Positions 33,595-45,420 of a stretch of DNA of 64,000 nucleotides are shown piece by piece. The notes under the pieces were generated by a model that was given only the letters and a program-made list of their open reading frames with translations, was not told the DNA's origin and made no database searches. The DNA lies in assembly GCA_910574455.1 (NCBI GenBank), contig CAJSYZ010000001.1, forward strand, positions 1,031,961 through 1,095,960, read 5' to 3'. This stretch comes from Trichaptum fuscoviolaceum (lineage: Eukaryota; Basidiomycota; Agaricomycetes; Hymenochaetales; Trichaptaceae). The first letter of the stretch is position 1. Each line of letters opens with the position of its first letter. Both the position numbers and the translations under genes were made by a program.

Positions 33595-36390
33595 ATGGAA
33601 AGTGAGTCCCTTTGTCTATTGATGGCGACCGGCGTTTTGCTAATTGATTTGAGCATTACTTCAGGTTCTTCGATACCGCCATCCGTTATGGTGGCGAAAG
33701 AGAAGTACATACTTGAAAGACGACACGTCATGAGGATCGACGGCGATCTAGTTATAGCCTACAACACAGATCGTCCGTTTCCATCGCAAGTCGATCCTTA
33801 TTCTACACCTAGGCTTCGCCATCTGCATCTTCCCGCTTACGAATCTAAGGAATTCCCGTATCTATGTGCTGCCCCAGCAGTGCCTGACTACTCTGGGGCC
33901 ATCCTTGGGCGCCTATCTCAAACCATCGAGCAATACCCTCTTGTTCAGACTGGTAGTCGTTACTCTCTGGACCCGACTGTTGCATCCCGTTGGCAGTCCC
34001 TGGAGCGAGCATTGAAGGGAGTAGCTCTTTGCCTGTTGGAACATTCAGGGGAACCCCTTGTTCCTCTGGAGTACAAATTTCCCCCTCCCCCGTACCTTCA
34101 AGGGTATTTGGACTCGTACAGTTCGAGTAACGCTGCTCGGACGGCTATCCAACGTTCAAGGGATGCGTTCCAGGCTCTGATCGCTCATGCGTCCTGGGCT
34201 GCAATTCTTCACAGACTCCTGACGTTCTGGTCACTCTATACACCTGGGGTGGATCTCGACGTAATTCTGGACAAGTCATGGGTGGAAACGTTGCAATACA
34301 AGTGCAATATCCATCCTGCATGGTTGTGGGAGCTTCGCATGTCCGCCATATGTGATTTTCGAATTCGAAGAGCCGGATTAGTGCTCAGAAAGCCGAATGA
34401 TTGGTACTATAGTTCAAAATTACTTGCCCTCATTGTCTCCAATGTCCCAGTCTGGATCATATGGGGAAAAGGACCTTACGATACCTGCCCTTCCACCTGG
34501 ACCCTCGATTTGGCTAAAACCTTCGGGCCTTCTCAGAAGGAGTCAAGCGAAGCGCAAGTCTGGATTACACCGAAACCAGCTACGCCACCAAAACCGGCCA
34601 CTACGCTACCGCCTGCAGTGACTACGGATCAGTCTTGCGCGAACACTTCCAAACAAGTCCGATTCGCGGAGACGACAAAGGACTCGACTACATGTATTCA
34701 CGAAGACGTGCACGCATGGATAAAGAAGAAAGAAGTCCTAATTGCTGAGGCACTAGCGAATGCGGATCAACTCAAACGTACGAAGTGGATGCAATGTCAG
34801 GAAGCCGCAAAGTCTTTTCAGTGTCCTGGAACACGCGGTGCCTTCGTATACGAATGGGACAGAGATGAGAATCAACGACCTGTTCGCGCTCGTGTGAATC
34901 GAGCGAACGTAGAACAGGCTTGGAGCATGTTCGCAGACACACAGCGATGGTATAATTGTGTCGAGAATGTATGGGAATTGTGTCACGAACTTGACCCATC
35001 CGCCATTACATTCGATGTTGAAGACGATTTCGACGTTACCACCTCGGAATACGAAATGCATGATGAGGACATTTTAGGAGGTTGGCTGAGCGGTTCTGCA
35101 ATTGACGCAGAGACTGCTGAGCTGGACCTGATGACTAACTCGTTCAAACCAGAGGACCTTGCGGGTCAAAAAAGGCGAGACAGCGGAGGGGTCGTGTTAG
35201 AAGCCTTCGACCTTATAAGCCTTCGATTCGGGTACGCGTGCGTCAACGGTTCAAAGTATGAGTCAATGGAGAAGCCGCCGATAAAGCTGCAAAAGGCTCT
35301 TCGGGTTATAGGCGACGGGTTCGATACCCCTGTGTACACAATGTTAGACGGCGCGGAAGCAAGCTTCATCCAGTACGTCATGTACTTAGATGCCGTGGGT
35401 CATCCAAACATCGACATCGATCACGTTCCGAGTGCCCTATGCGACTTGTATCCGGAAAATCCATCTTTCCTGGGTAACCAAACTTCAACGGTTGTAGTCC
35501 ACCAGGCCGTCCATATGGAGACAACTTTATACATTATACGTCATCGGAATGAAGACATTGGGAATGATTGGGTTCTGGCGGTGAAAGACCCCTGCACTGC
35601 TGCACAATGCATACGCTCAAGGCCATTGTCATTGATGGAGATCATCCGAGACCTCATCGACACGAAAACGGCGTTCTATACCCTTCGACCCCTGCCAGAC
35701 TCCACTTGCGACTCTAAAGGGCGATCACTACGGAAATCTGAGGTATTCACTGGAAATCGGATTGGGTTGGGCGTTAGGCCAATAGGACATGTCCTTGACC
35801 TGACAGACTACATTGCCTATGAGTCTGTCAAAATGAAGCTCTTACAGGACAAGAGAATCGCTCGTGCCGTGGTGAAACGGGGCGGTATAATATCCAGATT
35901 GGCGGAAGGATTGGTGGACGAATACGATGTGATTAGCGGTCCTACGTGGAATGCAGACGGGAAATGCATTCGTGTATCTATAATGCTCGATGGTCAAAAA
36001 CGCGAGTACTTCGACGACGATGTCAGTCTTGAGGAATTGGCAACGTTTGTTGGATTATACAGCTTCAAAGGTAAGAACTTCTACGTCTTGCGATCACAAA
36101 TATGGAGTACTTGACAAATGTTTGCAGTCCCGAAAGTCGTCGCACCGACAGAACAGTCGTGGTGGCCAACGTTCAATAAGTTTGAAGAAAGTGGTTTAAA
36201 CCTTGGCATCTGGACGCCGCGTTGCGAGCAGTGGTTCCTTTCCAGAACGAACGAAATCATGGAGAAGGGATGCGGTCCATTATCCTCTTCGAAATGGAGA
36301 GATGCGATGAGATGTGAGATGGAGACAAAGAGGGTTTACAAAGCTGCACGGAGTCTGGCTGCTCGATTTATCACCGATCATTGCGCTTGA
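33595..36390 (+). CDS. Large element cargo protein of unknown function
   Basis: A long open frame (33595-36070) joins across the intron 36071-36127 to a final exon ending at 36390. Together they give about 910 codons, or about 890 if an in-frame 63-nt intron (33602-33664, GTGAGT...TTCAG) right after the second codon is removed. I do not recognise a domain. The N-terminal third is Trp/Tyr-rich (LLTFWSLYTPGVDLDVILDK, then NIHPAWLWELRMSAI). A Pro/Thr linker and an acidic stretch lie in the middle. The C-terminus ends PTEQSWWPTFNKFEESGLNL, then WTPRCEQWFLSR. No lesion is present, so this is the best-preserved cargo gene. Nothing suggests a transposase or a polymerase. Confidence 0.72.
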
Positions 36391-37312
36391 GACTTTCATA
36401 TCTGTATTACATAAATAGCTCCCATTGCGTCTTTGCGATCACGGTGTTTGTTACATTATTGCCATTCGATCACGCGTCCCCGATTCGTATGGGATTGATG
36501 TCCAAACGTTAAAAGTTAATTGTAGTCTGTGAGGATCCACGACCAGTGACAGCGTCGATCTCAATTTTTAGAATTGGATATGGCATTGCAACCACTTAAC
36601 AGGTTCGAGTGTGAACACGGATATGAGTCTTTACGGGTCGATTGATGTTGCGGTGAACGGAAAGACCAGACGATGTGTATAATATGGTGAGTAGATCTCA
36701 TTCGACCCTGGGTCTCCGGATAGATGTGATATTCAAAGCTGATTTCGGACTTTACGGTAATAGGCAACATGTAATTCAAATGGAGTTGTCTTATTCCCTT
36801 TAAAGCAATTTGATCCGCGTGTACGCCATATACATGTGTCATAGATCTAGATAGATATTTCTGCCCTGATCTGCTTGAAGCTAATTAATCTTTCTTTCAA
36901 CTTTCCGATTGAATTACTGTCTTCATTCGAGTAGGACACCTTTCTGTAGTTTTCTTGCCGAAGCACTGACATGGATGTAGAATATCGTTACGGGATGTGA
37001 GTCAACGCGTGTTATACGATCGAGCACGTTTACTATACAATAGTTATATGATACACAGATTGTCTATATACATGTACATTACTTACAGTAGAATACAGAT
37101 CGTTAGCAGATACCGACAAGATCGGATCTCTTTTTGGATGTGATATAATTACATATGGACAAAGCATGAATTTTTGCATGAATGGTAAAAATGGAGAATA
37201 TTATAATGACAATGAAGCAGATGAAGCAAAATATGAGGGAGATATCAGAGACGACGCTGCGACGACGACGACGACGACGACGATGACGATGACGATGACG
37301 ATGGTGAAAGAC
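36391..37312. other. AT-rich spacer with a CGA/TGA microsatellite
   Basis: No gene. A trinucleotide tract (GAC then GAT units) spans about 37251-37303, just beyond the stop of the minus-strand gene. Confidence 0.6.
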
Positions 37313-37922
37313 TCACACTACCCTGATGATAGGATTGCCTTCTTCGCGGAAGGCTAGTTCGTCCGCGTCGGCAAAGACACGCAGAGGTACGCCTGGCTGA
37401 TCAGGCATCACCATCGTAGTGGCCAGCATAGAATCCAGCTAACATAGTCAAGGTAAGTTCATTATCATTCGCGATACTGTTTGAGTGCTCACCCAGCTGT
37501 TTGCATCAGGGATATGAAAAGTCCCGAGATACCCCTCCTCTACGTAGACCCGACCGGTCAAGTGACGGTCTCGTTTGTGAAACGATTGTCTAGCCATATG
37601 AGTGAGTTAATGTCACGGTTGTTAATGTGTTAAGTACTTACACGACGGCAATTGACGTGGGCATCACGTCGTACAACACCCCCAAGTTCATCCCCACATC
37701 GGCCATAAACTTCTCCACCTTCGCCCGTACATCCTTGTTCTTCTTATTGCCTAACAGATTGTCAACGAAGACAATCTCGAACGGACACACGCGTGCGTCG
37801 TAACCGAGAAGGCTGGCGAAACGGGTAGAGGTGAACATGGTGAAGATGAAGGGCGTAAGTGAAGGGATAGAGGCGAAAGATGAAGACAAGTCAATGAGGG
37901 CGTGAAGGACGTGGACAGCCAT
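37313..37922 (-). CDS. Small unknown cargo gene, 3 exons
   Basis: Reading from ATG 37922: MAVHVLHALIDLSSSFASIP, then CPFEIVFVDNLLGNKKNKDV, then MNLGVLYDVMPTSIAVV. An intron ends near 37594. Exon 2 gives QSFHKRDRHLTGRVYVEEGY and PDANSW. A second intron precedes exon 3, LDSMLATTMVMPDQPGVPLR and REEGNPIIRVV with its stop at 37313-37315. About 165 residues. I do not recognise it. The clean exon joins and codon use support a real gene. Confidence 0.6.
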
Positions 37923-38464
37923 TCCCTTTCAAGATCATGGGAAGTCGTACCCAGTCATTTCATTTCATTGAACCTTATATCGTTCGGATCAGAACGTGGG
38001 CGGACGTCCTTTCAAGCTTTGACGCAAAGATGGGGTTAAAAAAAAAAGATAGTCAGTATATGGTACAATTACCTGGATTATTTTGTAATACTAAACTTGC
38101 CTTTTTATCATTCGTAAATATGGGATTTAACTTGCCAGCGTATGCTAGTCAACGCGTTCATGAACCACACTTAGTGAGTTTGAGCGGCGCATAAGAAGAC
38201 GCCTATATTTAACACAAGTCCGCAGTCTCCGAGGATGCGATGCTTGCCGCGTATAGCAAACGCATATAATGAGTCCCTCTTTTTGCTCATTGGAGAAGGG
38301 GGTTTGGTATGTAATAGAGGAGACATTTCCTGTCAGTGTCACTGGAAAATGGCTGAGTCCCTTGTATTTGTATTTGTTGAAGCAGACGGTTAAATGATCT
38401 CACGCTGTAAAATTTTACCGTCCACCGGTCGGTCGAATCCATCATTCACCCCCACAAGTCGAAA
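37923..38464. promoter_or_regulatory. Spacer upstream of the transposase gene
   Basis: AT-rich with an A-run at 38039-38048; no gene. It separates the small minus-strand gene from the transposase and would hold both promoters. Confidence 0.4.
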
Positions 38465-41400
38465 ATGCAAGACATCAAGTACACGCACAAAAACGCCACA
38501 TATTCAGACACGGAGGCCTCGCAGAAGTCGTTGGATAACGAAGGTCAGCCGCCGAAGGTGATAGAGTGCTCATCTCCATCCTTCGGCATTTAAGACTAAT
38601 GCATCTGTAAAAGAAACCGAGGATAGACAATAAAGATGCGCATGATCCATCAAAAGAGACAGAGGTATGTCATCTCTACGCAAGCAGTTTAATCGTGTTG
38701 GAAGCTAAATGGCATTTTTGAAGGAGCCAAGCAGTCCAACGGTACAGGCTAGTGCAAGAAAAGCTCAGAAGTATGTTAAGATAAAGGAGACCGTAAGGAG
38801 ACATGTTCAAACTGACGTCCTGAATCACGTATTGACATCCTGAAATGAATGTTAGCCTCAACAGCGAAAGGAAAATGCGATACGGAATGCGAAGAGGACA
38901 CCAGGGCCTAAAGGAGATCCTATGGCAGGCTTCAGACCCGCTACTCAGCCTTCACCACATCCACACCGCCCCACCAAAAATGTGCCAAAATATTATTTAT
39001 CTCCCAGACGTTCGGTAAAGATTAAGGCGGGTGGGATGGGTGTCTTCGGGTTGTTGAATGTAGACCTCAGTCACACTCCAAAGAAGGTGTCTGGAGTACC
39101 TGTGATTCACTACTATGCCGATGATGGTTGGCGATACATTGGGCATCATACAACTAATTATCTCTTCCGCTTCTTCGATAATCAGGTAGGGATTCATTCA
39201 TCGCATGGATAACGCGAATCCATCTTCAGGACTAATCCACTCTCAACAGAAGAACGATTACACCCCTCATACGTATCAGGTGGACAACAATGCAGTGGAT
39301 GTTTCTTTCGTGGGTCATCCTATGGACAGACCGAAAGACATCCGTGCGAGATCCTTTTTCGTTCAGCGACGAGGAGAGGATCCGGTGGATCCGAAGGACG
39401 ATCGTGTAGTCTTCAGAGTCGTCCTGCGCTGCGCGAAGAATTGTACTCCTGCCGAGGATGACTATGAATGCACAATAGGGAAAGGGGTTTCCACCGACGA
39501 AGAGGACGAAGAAGAGCATATGGATGAAGAAGACCAGTTGTTACCTAGGGAAAGGAACAAAAGACAGCGGCCGAGGAGAAAGTGCAATGTCAAGATGCAT
39601 GTAAGTCCTAGTCGTTCAGCCACTGGACCGCAAACTCAAAACCAAAAAAAGGTGGAGATTCATGCGGACGATCTTGGTCACGCTCACATATTCATGCAGC
39701 ACACCCATGGCCACGTGAAAGACTTACGCGATCTTAGGCCGTCTCATTACATTCGACAAGGTATAAAAGAATTAGTGACACTTCACGGACACACGACCTC
39801 ACAAATTAAGAAAGGTTAGTGATGTACTGGTATTGGGAATACATCTGACTTCAAGCTGTTTCCTATCATAGTGATTCCCAAATTATACATGCATGCCCTC
39901 ACACCCCGATATCGACAGCACACAGCAAAGGAAGTTGAATATATTGTTCAACAATGCCGCAGAGCAGAACAAATGGATAATGACCCCTTGAGGAGCATTG
40001 GAGTATTTGCCGAAGCCAACCCGGACTCAGTATTTGCGTACGTGCAGCATGTGATTATGTTTTAAGCCACGCCTTACCGTTAACTAGATATGAGAATGAA
40101 ACTGAAAGCGGGGATGGCCAATTTCGGACCGGTCTGAAGGACAAATTTTCGACGCAATCGCTTATATTGAATGCGCGCAAGCGCGGATGTGGACTTGACT
40201 CGAGCTATAGACACAAGAACGAGAACAGAGCTCCCGTGACACTCTTGACGACTTTAAACAAGCAAAAACACATGGTACCAGGTACGGGATCCGGGTAGTC
40301 CATAATAATACAATAACTGACATACTATTGGAGGCACCGTATACTTGTCCAGTGATATTCGGACGGATACCGTTGAAAAGTTCTTGAGGGAGACATGTGA
40401 AGTCGTGAAAGCAGAAGCCGAGGCTTTGTGCAATGGTAAGTAATATGACCTCAATCTTGTCGTCTCTTCTCTCAAAGTCTGCCATCGTTTTCAGGCACAA
40501 GTACAGTACACGAAGGACACCTTGGCTTGAAGACGGAGCTGCTGGAAGAGGCTGCACGTATCGTGAAGGATAATGAATTCAAGCCAAAGTTCATCATGAT
40601 TGATAAATCGAAAGCAAATAGAGATGGTATATTGAGAGGTAAGCCACAAGTCTCAGTCACTTATTAGCAAAATAATGACCTTTGCTTCATTAGTATGGCC
40701 GGACATGACCATTCGCATCTGTCAATTCCATGTCATTCAGGTAAGTGCAAGTACATGACGGAATTGTCTGTAGATCATGACATCGTCGCAGGCAATTCTA
40801 CGCTGGGATAGAGATGAAGGAACTGATCGACAAACGCGGCCAACTCTGAATAAGTATCGCAAGAATATGATGTTCTGGGCTCTGAGAGAGCTACAGCGAT
40901 GCGCACACATGTCGGACTGGAATACGAAGAAGACTGAGTTCGCAGACCGAATTAGACGCATTATGGATGGCGGAACAAGCCTGCAATCGGACGTTATGGC
41001 GTTTTTGAAGCAAACTGGTTCACGAAGGAATGGCTAAGTGAGTAGAGCAGTAATTTCTAAGTGCGAAACGCTGATCAGTAACATATCAAAAAGATTATTG
41101 GACGGACATGGGCTTACCACCAGGTACATATCGCGATGACGGCCTTTCGACTAACAATTATATAGAGCGAGCCTTCAAGACATTTGACCAGGTCTTCCTA
41201 CGCAGTAGGGCTAACAAGTCGTAAGTGGTTAACTAAAAAGTCGTCAAATGTTACTGATCCTGTGTGAATAGTATATATCGTCTGGTGCTGATATTTGTTA
41301 ATGATTGGTTCCCCTATTACGCCCACTGGGAACCGAAAGGCAAGTCAACGGATAGAGCACAGGAAGAAGTGAGGGCACTCGGCTATCGTATTTGGAGCAT

Positions 41401-41925
41401 TCCTGGAGCTGTAACTCGAGATGAAGAGACAGGGGATTATATTGTGATTGTTAGTCCTTAGGAAAGGTTGAAGAAGTTTTGGATGCATATATTATACTTA
41501 ATTAACAAAAAATCGGATGTATATGCTGCTTGACTAACTATGTCAATTAATATGAACGTCGTAAGTCAACAAATGAGACCAGTTGTCGAGAAACAGGGAG
41601 CCGAACGGTGGTCGGATTATGCCGGAAGCAAATTTTCGTAGTAAACAAGTTAGAGAACTTAAGTGCTAAGGACACTGGAGAAAATTGTTCTGTGTGCAAC
41701 ACCTTTGACTTCCCTAACATGTCTTTAGATGAAGAGGAAAGACGCCAGGCACTCAGGCTGAAGCTTGAACATGAAAAGCATGTATGCCCCTGCGCGAGAT
41801 TCACACAGACGGGAAAAAGATGTGAGCATATATATGCGAAGGATTGTCTAGAAAAATACGGTCCTGTGGAGAGTTACCTTAGTAAGTCGTCGTATATCCG
41901 TACTAGTGGCGTACATACTGATTAG
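38465..41925 (+). CDS. MULE-type transposase with SWIM zinc finger (N-terminal part of a longer fusion)
   Basis: The ATG at 38465 starts MQDIKYTHKNATYSDTEASQ. Several exons lead to a DNA-binding region with paired Cys and His (RKCNVKMHV, then HADDLGHAHIFMQHTHGH), like FLYWCH/GCM-type fingers of MULEs. The catalytic core reads GLDSSYR (first D, near 40190), FIMIDKSKANRDGI (second D), ICQFHVIQA (the C-x2-H insert typical of MULEs) and TNNYIERAFKTF (E). The C-terminal SWIM finger is CPCARFTQTGKRCEHIY, fitting CxC-x7-CxH. About ten introns are needed; I placed them by frame only. The reading frame then runs across an intron at 41882-41938 into the Ulp1 part. All catalytic residues are still readable. 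Confidence 0.75.
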
Positions 41926-41938
41926 ATTTGTCGCATCA

Positions 41939-44900
41939 GAAGCTGAAACGGCGAGACCGAAACGCAGGCAGCAACGCAATGCTTATGTTGTGCCAGAGAA
42001 CGAAAACGAGTCGGATGACGTACAATCATCGGAAGACTCGGAAGGGAAGAAAGGGAAGAAAAGGAAGAAAGGGAAGAAAGGGAAGACGATAATCGGAACA
42101 GAGAATATGAGGTGGAAAGGCCAACCCCCGAAAGATTCGAACATAGACAAGGACACTGAAAGCATTGAGGCATTCTTGATGGAAAAGACTGGGCCATTTC
42201 CTACGATACTGGGACCAGAGGAGAGAAAAAAGCTTAAGGAGAAAGAGACGGAAGTCGAGAGTGAGGATAATGATGACACTGGGAGAGACGTAGACATCTC
42301 TCAGGTAGATCATTTCAAGGCACTTGTCGAGCCCAAAGGTAAGCTAGAATGTAGTTGTGCAATGTTACACCTATTCATGGATTGATATGTTACAGGCGGA
42401 ACGAACATGAAAGGAGTGGAGGATCCAGACCGGGCAGGCAAGGAAGGAAAAGTTGATTCAGATCGGCAGAAGGAAGCCAGAGAGGATGGAAATGGATTCC
42501 AGAGAGGTATGTCGCAGATGATCCATATAAGGCACGCTTTCGTTGACTGACGCGGGTGATATGTAGTGAAACCGAGTGCCGGACGACCTGCAGCGACTAC
42601 TCCCTTGCACAACCGAAAGAAAGCCAGCGACAAAGATCTCTTAGACGATGTGGACTGTGGAAATTCGAAGAAACCTATGCACTCCAAGAAGCGAAAAGGA
42701 AAGGATAAAGTCGTCTTCAATCAGAAGCCCGGACCTCGACCCAAACCAAAGGGTAGTCTACTACCGGCAATGAACCCCGAGGATAGGAAAGAAGCAAAGA
42801 AGCTCATTGCAGAGTTTGCCAAAGTCAAGCAAGACAGTGACAAAAGAGAGGTACGAGGGGCAAAATGCCGTGTTGTGATCATGTGTCAATTAACTAACAT
42901 CTTTCTGTTTAGACATTGGAGACAGTCAACAATGATGTCGTCATCACACAGGGAGCATTCGACAATGAGGATTTGGCCATATCACAAGGCCGGTACCGGG
43001 ACTTATGGTCCAACCCAAATTACTTAATGCGCGAAGACGAATTAGACCACTGTATACATCCTATACTTCACGCCCTGTCGAGAACATGCCAACTTCGTAC
43101 AATTTTTGTTCCCCATAACCACTCATCATTTGCCACGCAGATCGACGCGGCGGATTGGTCGGTGGTAAATGACGAATTTCCGATAAAGCCCGATGGTTCA
43201 GTGAGTACAAAGACGTTGTTGGGTATGGATATCTCAAGCTGATGTTCTATACAGGATGCATTTCCTCGAGATGGTGCTCTGGCTCATTGTTGGTACCTAA
43301 GTACAGCCCAGACCCTCGAGAAGGCGGTCGTTTTTCATCACGATCAGCAACGCACCCATTGGATTATCTACTTTCACGACTATAGGAAACAGCAATTCAA
43401 GGCATTTGATTCAATGAATGTCGCCAACCGCACCAACGCACGTGGACCAAAGCTCATCACTAGTTTCTTCCACACTGTCAACGGTGCGCGACTGGAAAAG
43501 GTAAGTAGTCAATAGTCAATGCATGATCAGTAATTGCTCATGATTCACCTCACTCTGTTAATTAGCCTTTGGATGAACCTCTGATGAACTACCCATATGT
43601 GCCATTGGGTGTACAAGTTGATGGTAGTTCCTGCGGGTTCTGGGCAGCCACGATTGCCCTGCTGTTAGCGTTCTCCATCAATGTGGAAGCGAATTCCGTG
43701 AAGAGAAAACTGGTCGAGTTAGGACCTACTGGCATCAAGGAATTCTGGATCTCTGCCGCATCGTCCTTCCGTTCCAGTAAGACAGAAGGCCTAGATCGAC
43801 AAACTTTAGAGGCGTTCCTGTCTCAGTTCAAGGGGAAAGGCATGAAGAATGAATGGTCAAATAAGCTAGGTGCAAAAGAATGCGTAAGTGAAATCATTGA
43901 GACACTGGATTGTTCTCATTTCATGCATGTTAGGTTGCTATTCGACCCGATTATATAGATTGCATCCATTCCAAAGAGGATATGGATCCTTCAATGCATC
44001 CTAATGATACTCGCCTCGAATGTAAGCACTGACATGGATCCATAATATAGTTAATGATCTGATCTAACCGTGTTCCATCAGATCTTCATTCAGATCATGC
44101 GACAGCTATGCCTGAAGATGGACAAGAATATGATAAGACAGGAACCGGTCAGAATAAGCAAGATGGAGTGGATCTTAATGTTCAACCAGTAGCGATGGAG
44201 ATAGACGAAGAACAGGACAAAGACAAAGACAACGTTGCAGATGCAGAGGAAGGCGAAGGATATGAAGGCGAGGGAGAAGATGGCGATGCAGACGAAGGCG
44301 ATGCAGACGAAGGCAAGGGAGACGAAGGCAAGGGCGATGAAGGCGAAGGCGAAGGCGAAGGAGATGATGAAATTGGAACTGCTCCTAACAATGTCGATCG
44401 GAATGGTTCATCACTAGCTGCAGACGATGTTGCTACGCCAAGTCTTCCGGAAGTTCCTGCTGCAGGGGTTGTTGCTCAAAATGGAGAGTCTTTGGTGCCA
44501 GACGCGATGGATGTCGATGACATACCCAGTAGTGGGGCAAGTGAGTTAACTCCTGTCCCAGAGGAATCAGCAATGTGTTCGAGTGATGACCGCGCAACTC
44601 CTGTCCAAGACGAAGAAGATAAAACGTTACAGGAGGTGATAATGTCGTTGCAATGGACCATGGCATCTGCACGCCAGGAGAGGACTTTATTAAAGGCTGA
44701 GGTGAGTGCTCCCTGCCCTTTAATGTCCAGGATCACGAGCTAATGGATATACAGTACAAGCAGGACCTGGAATTGTTCCGCAAAGGACATGGTCTGGAAG
44801 CTGGGATGGCGGTGATAAAGAGAGAGCATCTGGAGCGCCTCCAGCCACCCAGTTGGTTTGACGACAATCTAGTAAATGCAGTGGTTCACGCAATTCAAAA

Positions 44901-45056
44901 ATCGTACGTGGACCAACACCTTGGCACTGCATTTGTGATTAACTTCCATCTTGTAGGACGAAGCGCCCCAAGGATGTTTTTATTGCACATACCTTCTTTC
45001 TCAACTCTATCAAAGGGAAGGCTGATCAACAACTTAAGAAGGATCCTCTGCTAATG
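41939..45056 (+). CDS. Ulp1-type protease region 1, acidic linker, and first half of Ulp1 region 2
   Basis: Exon frames continue from the transposase: a Lys/Glu-rich linker (GKKGKKRKKGKKGK) and DHFKALVEPK lead to a first C48 peptidase domain. Its His is in THWIIYFHDYRKQQ, its Asp in FKAFDSM and its Gln...Cys in QVDGSSCGFW (near 43610-43640). After it, a Glu/Gly/Asp repeat tract (44230-44370) and a Thr/Glu-rich linker lead to a second C48 domain. That domain starts PSWFDDNLVNAVVHAIQ, then TKRPKDVFIAHTFFLNSIKG and KKDPLLM at 45056, where the donor GTGAGT begins. The second half of this domain is found only at 49618, beyond a 4.5-kb insertion. Ulp1 domains are known in several plant MULEs; two in one protein is unusual. 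Confidence 0.65.
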
Positions 45057-45120
45057 GTGAGTTGCACTTTACTATGAAGAGACTTATGAGCTGTGTACAT
45101 TTGACAACGATCACCACAGG

Positions 45121-45181
45121 TCATAGGGTGCCCCCAATTCTGTCAGGACAGCACACCGGATACAAGTCCCGATTTGGAAAT
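45121..45181 (+). repeat. Left 61-bp terminal inverted repeat
   Basis: Identical, inverted, to 49529-49589. Confidence 0.95.
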
Positions 45182-45242
45182 ATTTCATTGTATCGGATAC
45201 AAATTACCGCCACACTACTCACGTCACGTAGATATGGACACC

Positions 45243-45330
45243 AAAAAATGCACTTATCGAGAGTCGAACCCATTACTTACACGAAACTCTAGTCAATTAG
45301 CCACAATACACCAACTCAGCTATCCAGACA
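45243..45330 (-). repeat. tRNA-like Pol III cassette (degenerate tRNA or SINE head)
   Basis: On the minus strand there is an A box (TAGCTGAGTTGG), a B box (GGGTTCGACTC) about 50 bp further, and then TTTTTT. The acceptor and D stems do not pair, so it is not a working tRNA; a tRNA-derived SINE head or pseudo-tRNA fits better. Confidence 0.4.
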
Positions 45331-45420
45331 TTATAAAATATTGTACTCATAGTTTATATAGCGTTTGCGTACGCTACATTCGAATAAAAAAAATTTTTTT
45401 TTTCTAATGTTGCTCAGGAC

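Noticed and set aside
38465..41925. KDZ-type transposase, common in Agaricomycetes
   Set aside because: The C-x2-H insert, SWIM finger and D-D-E spacing fit MULE better, and no CxC cysteine cluster was seen.
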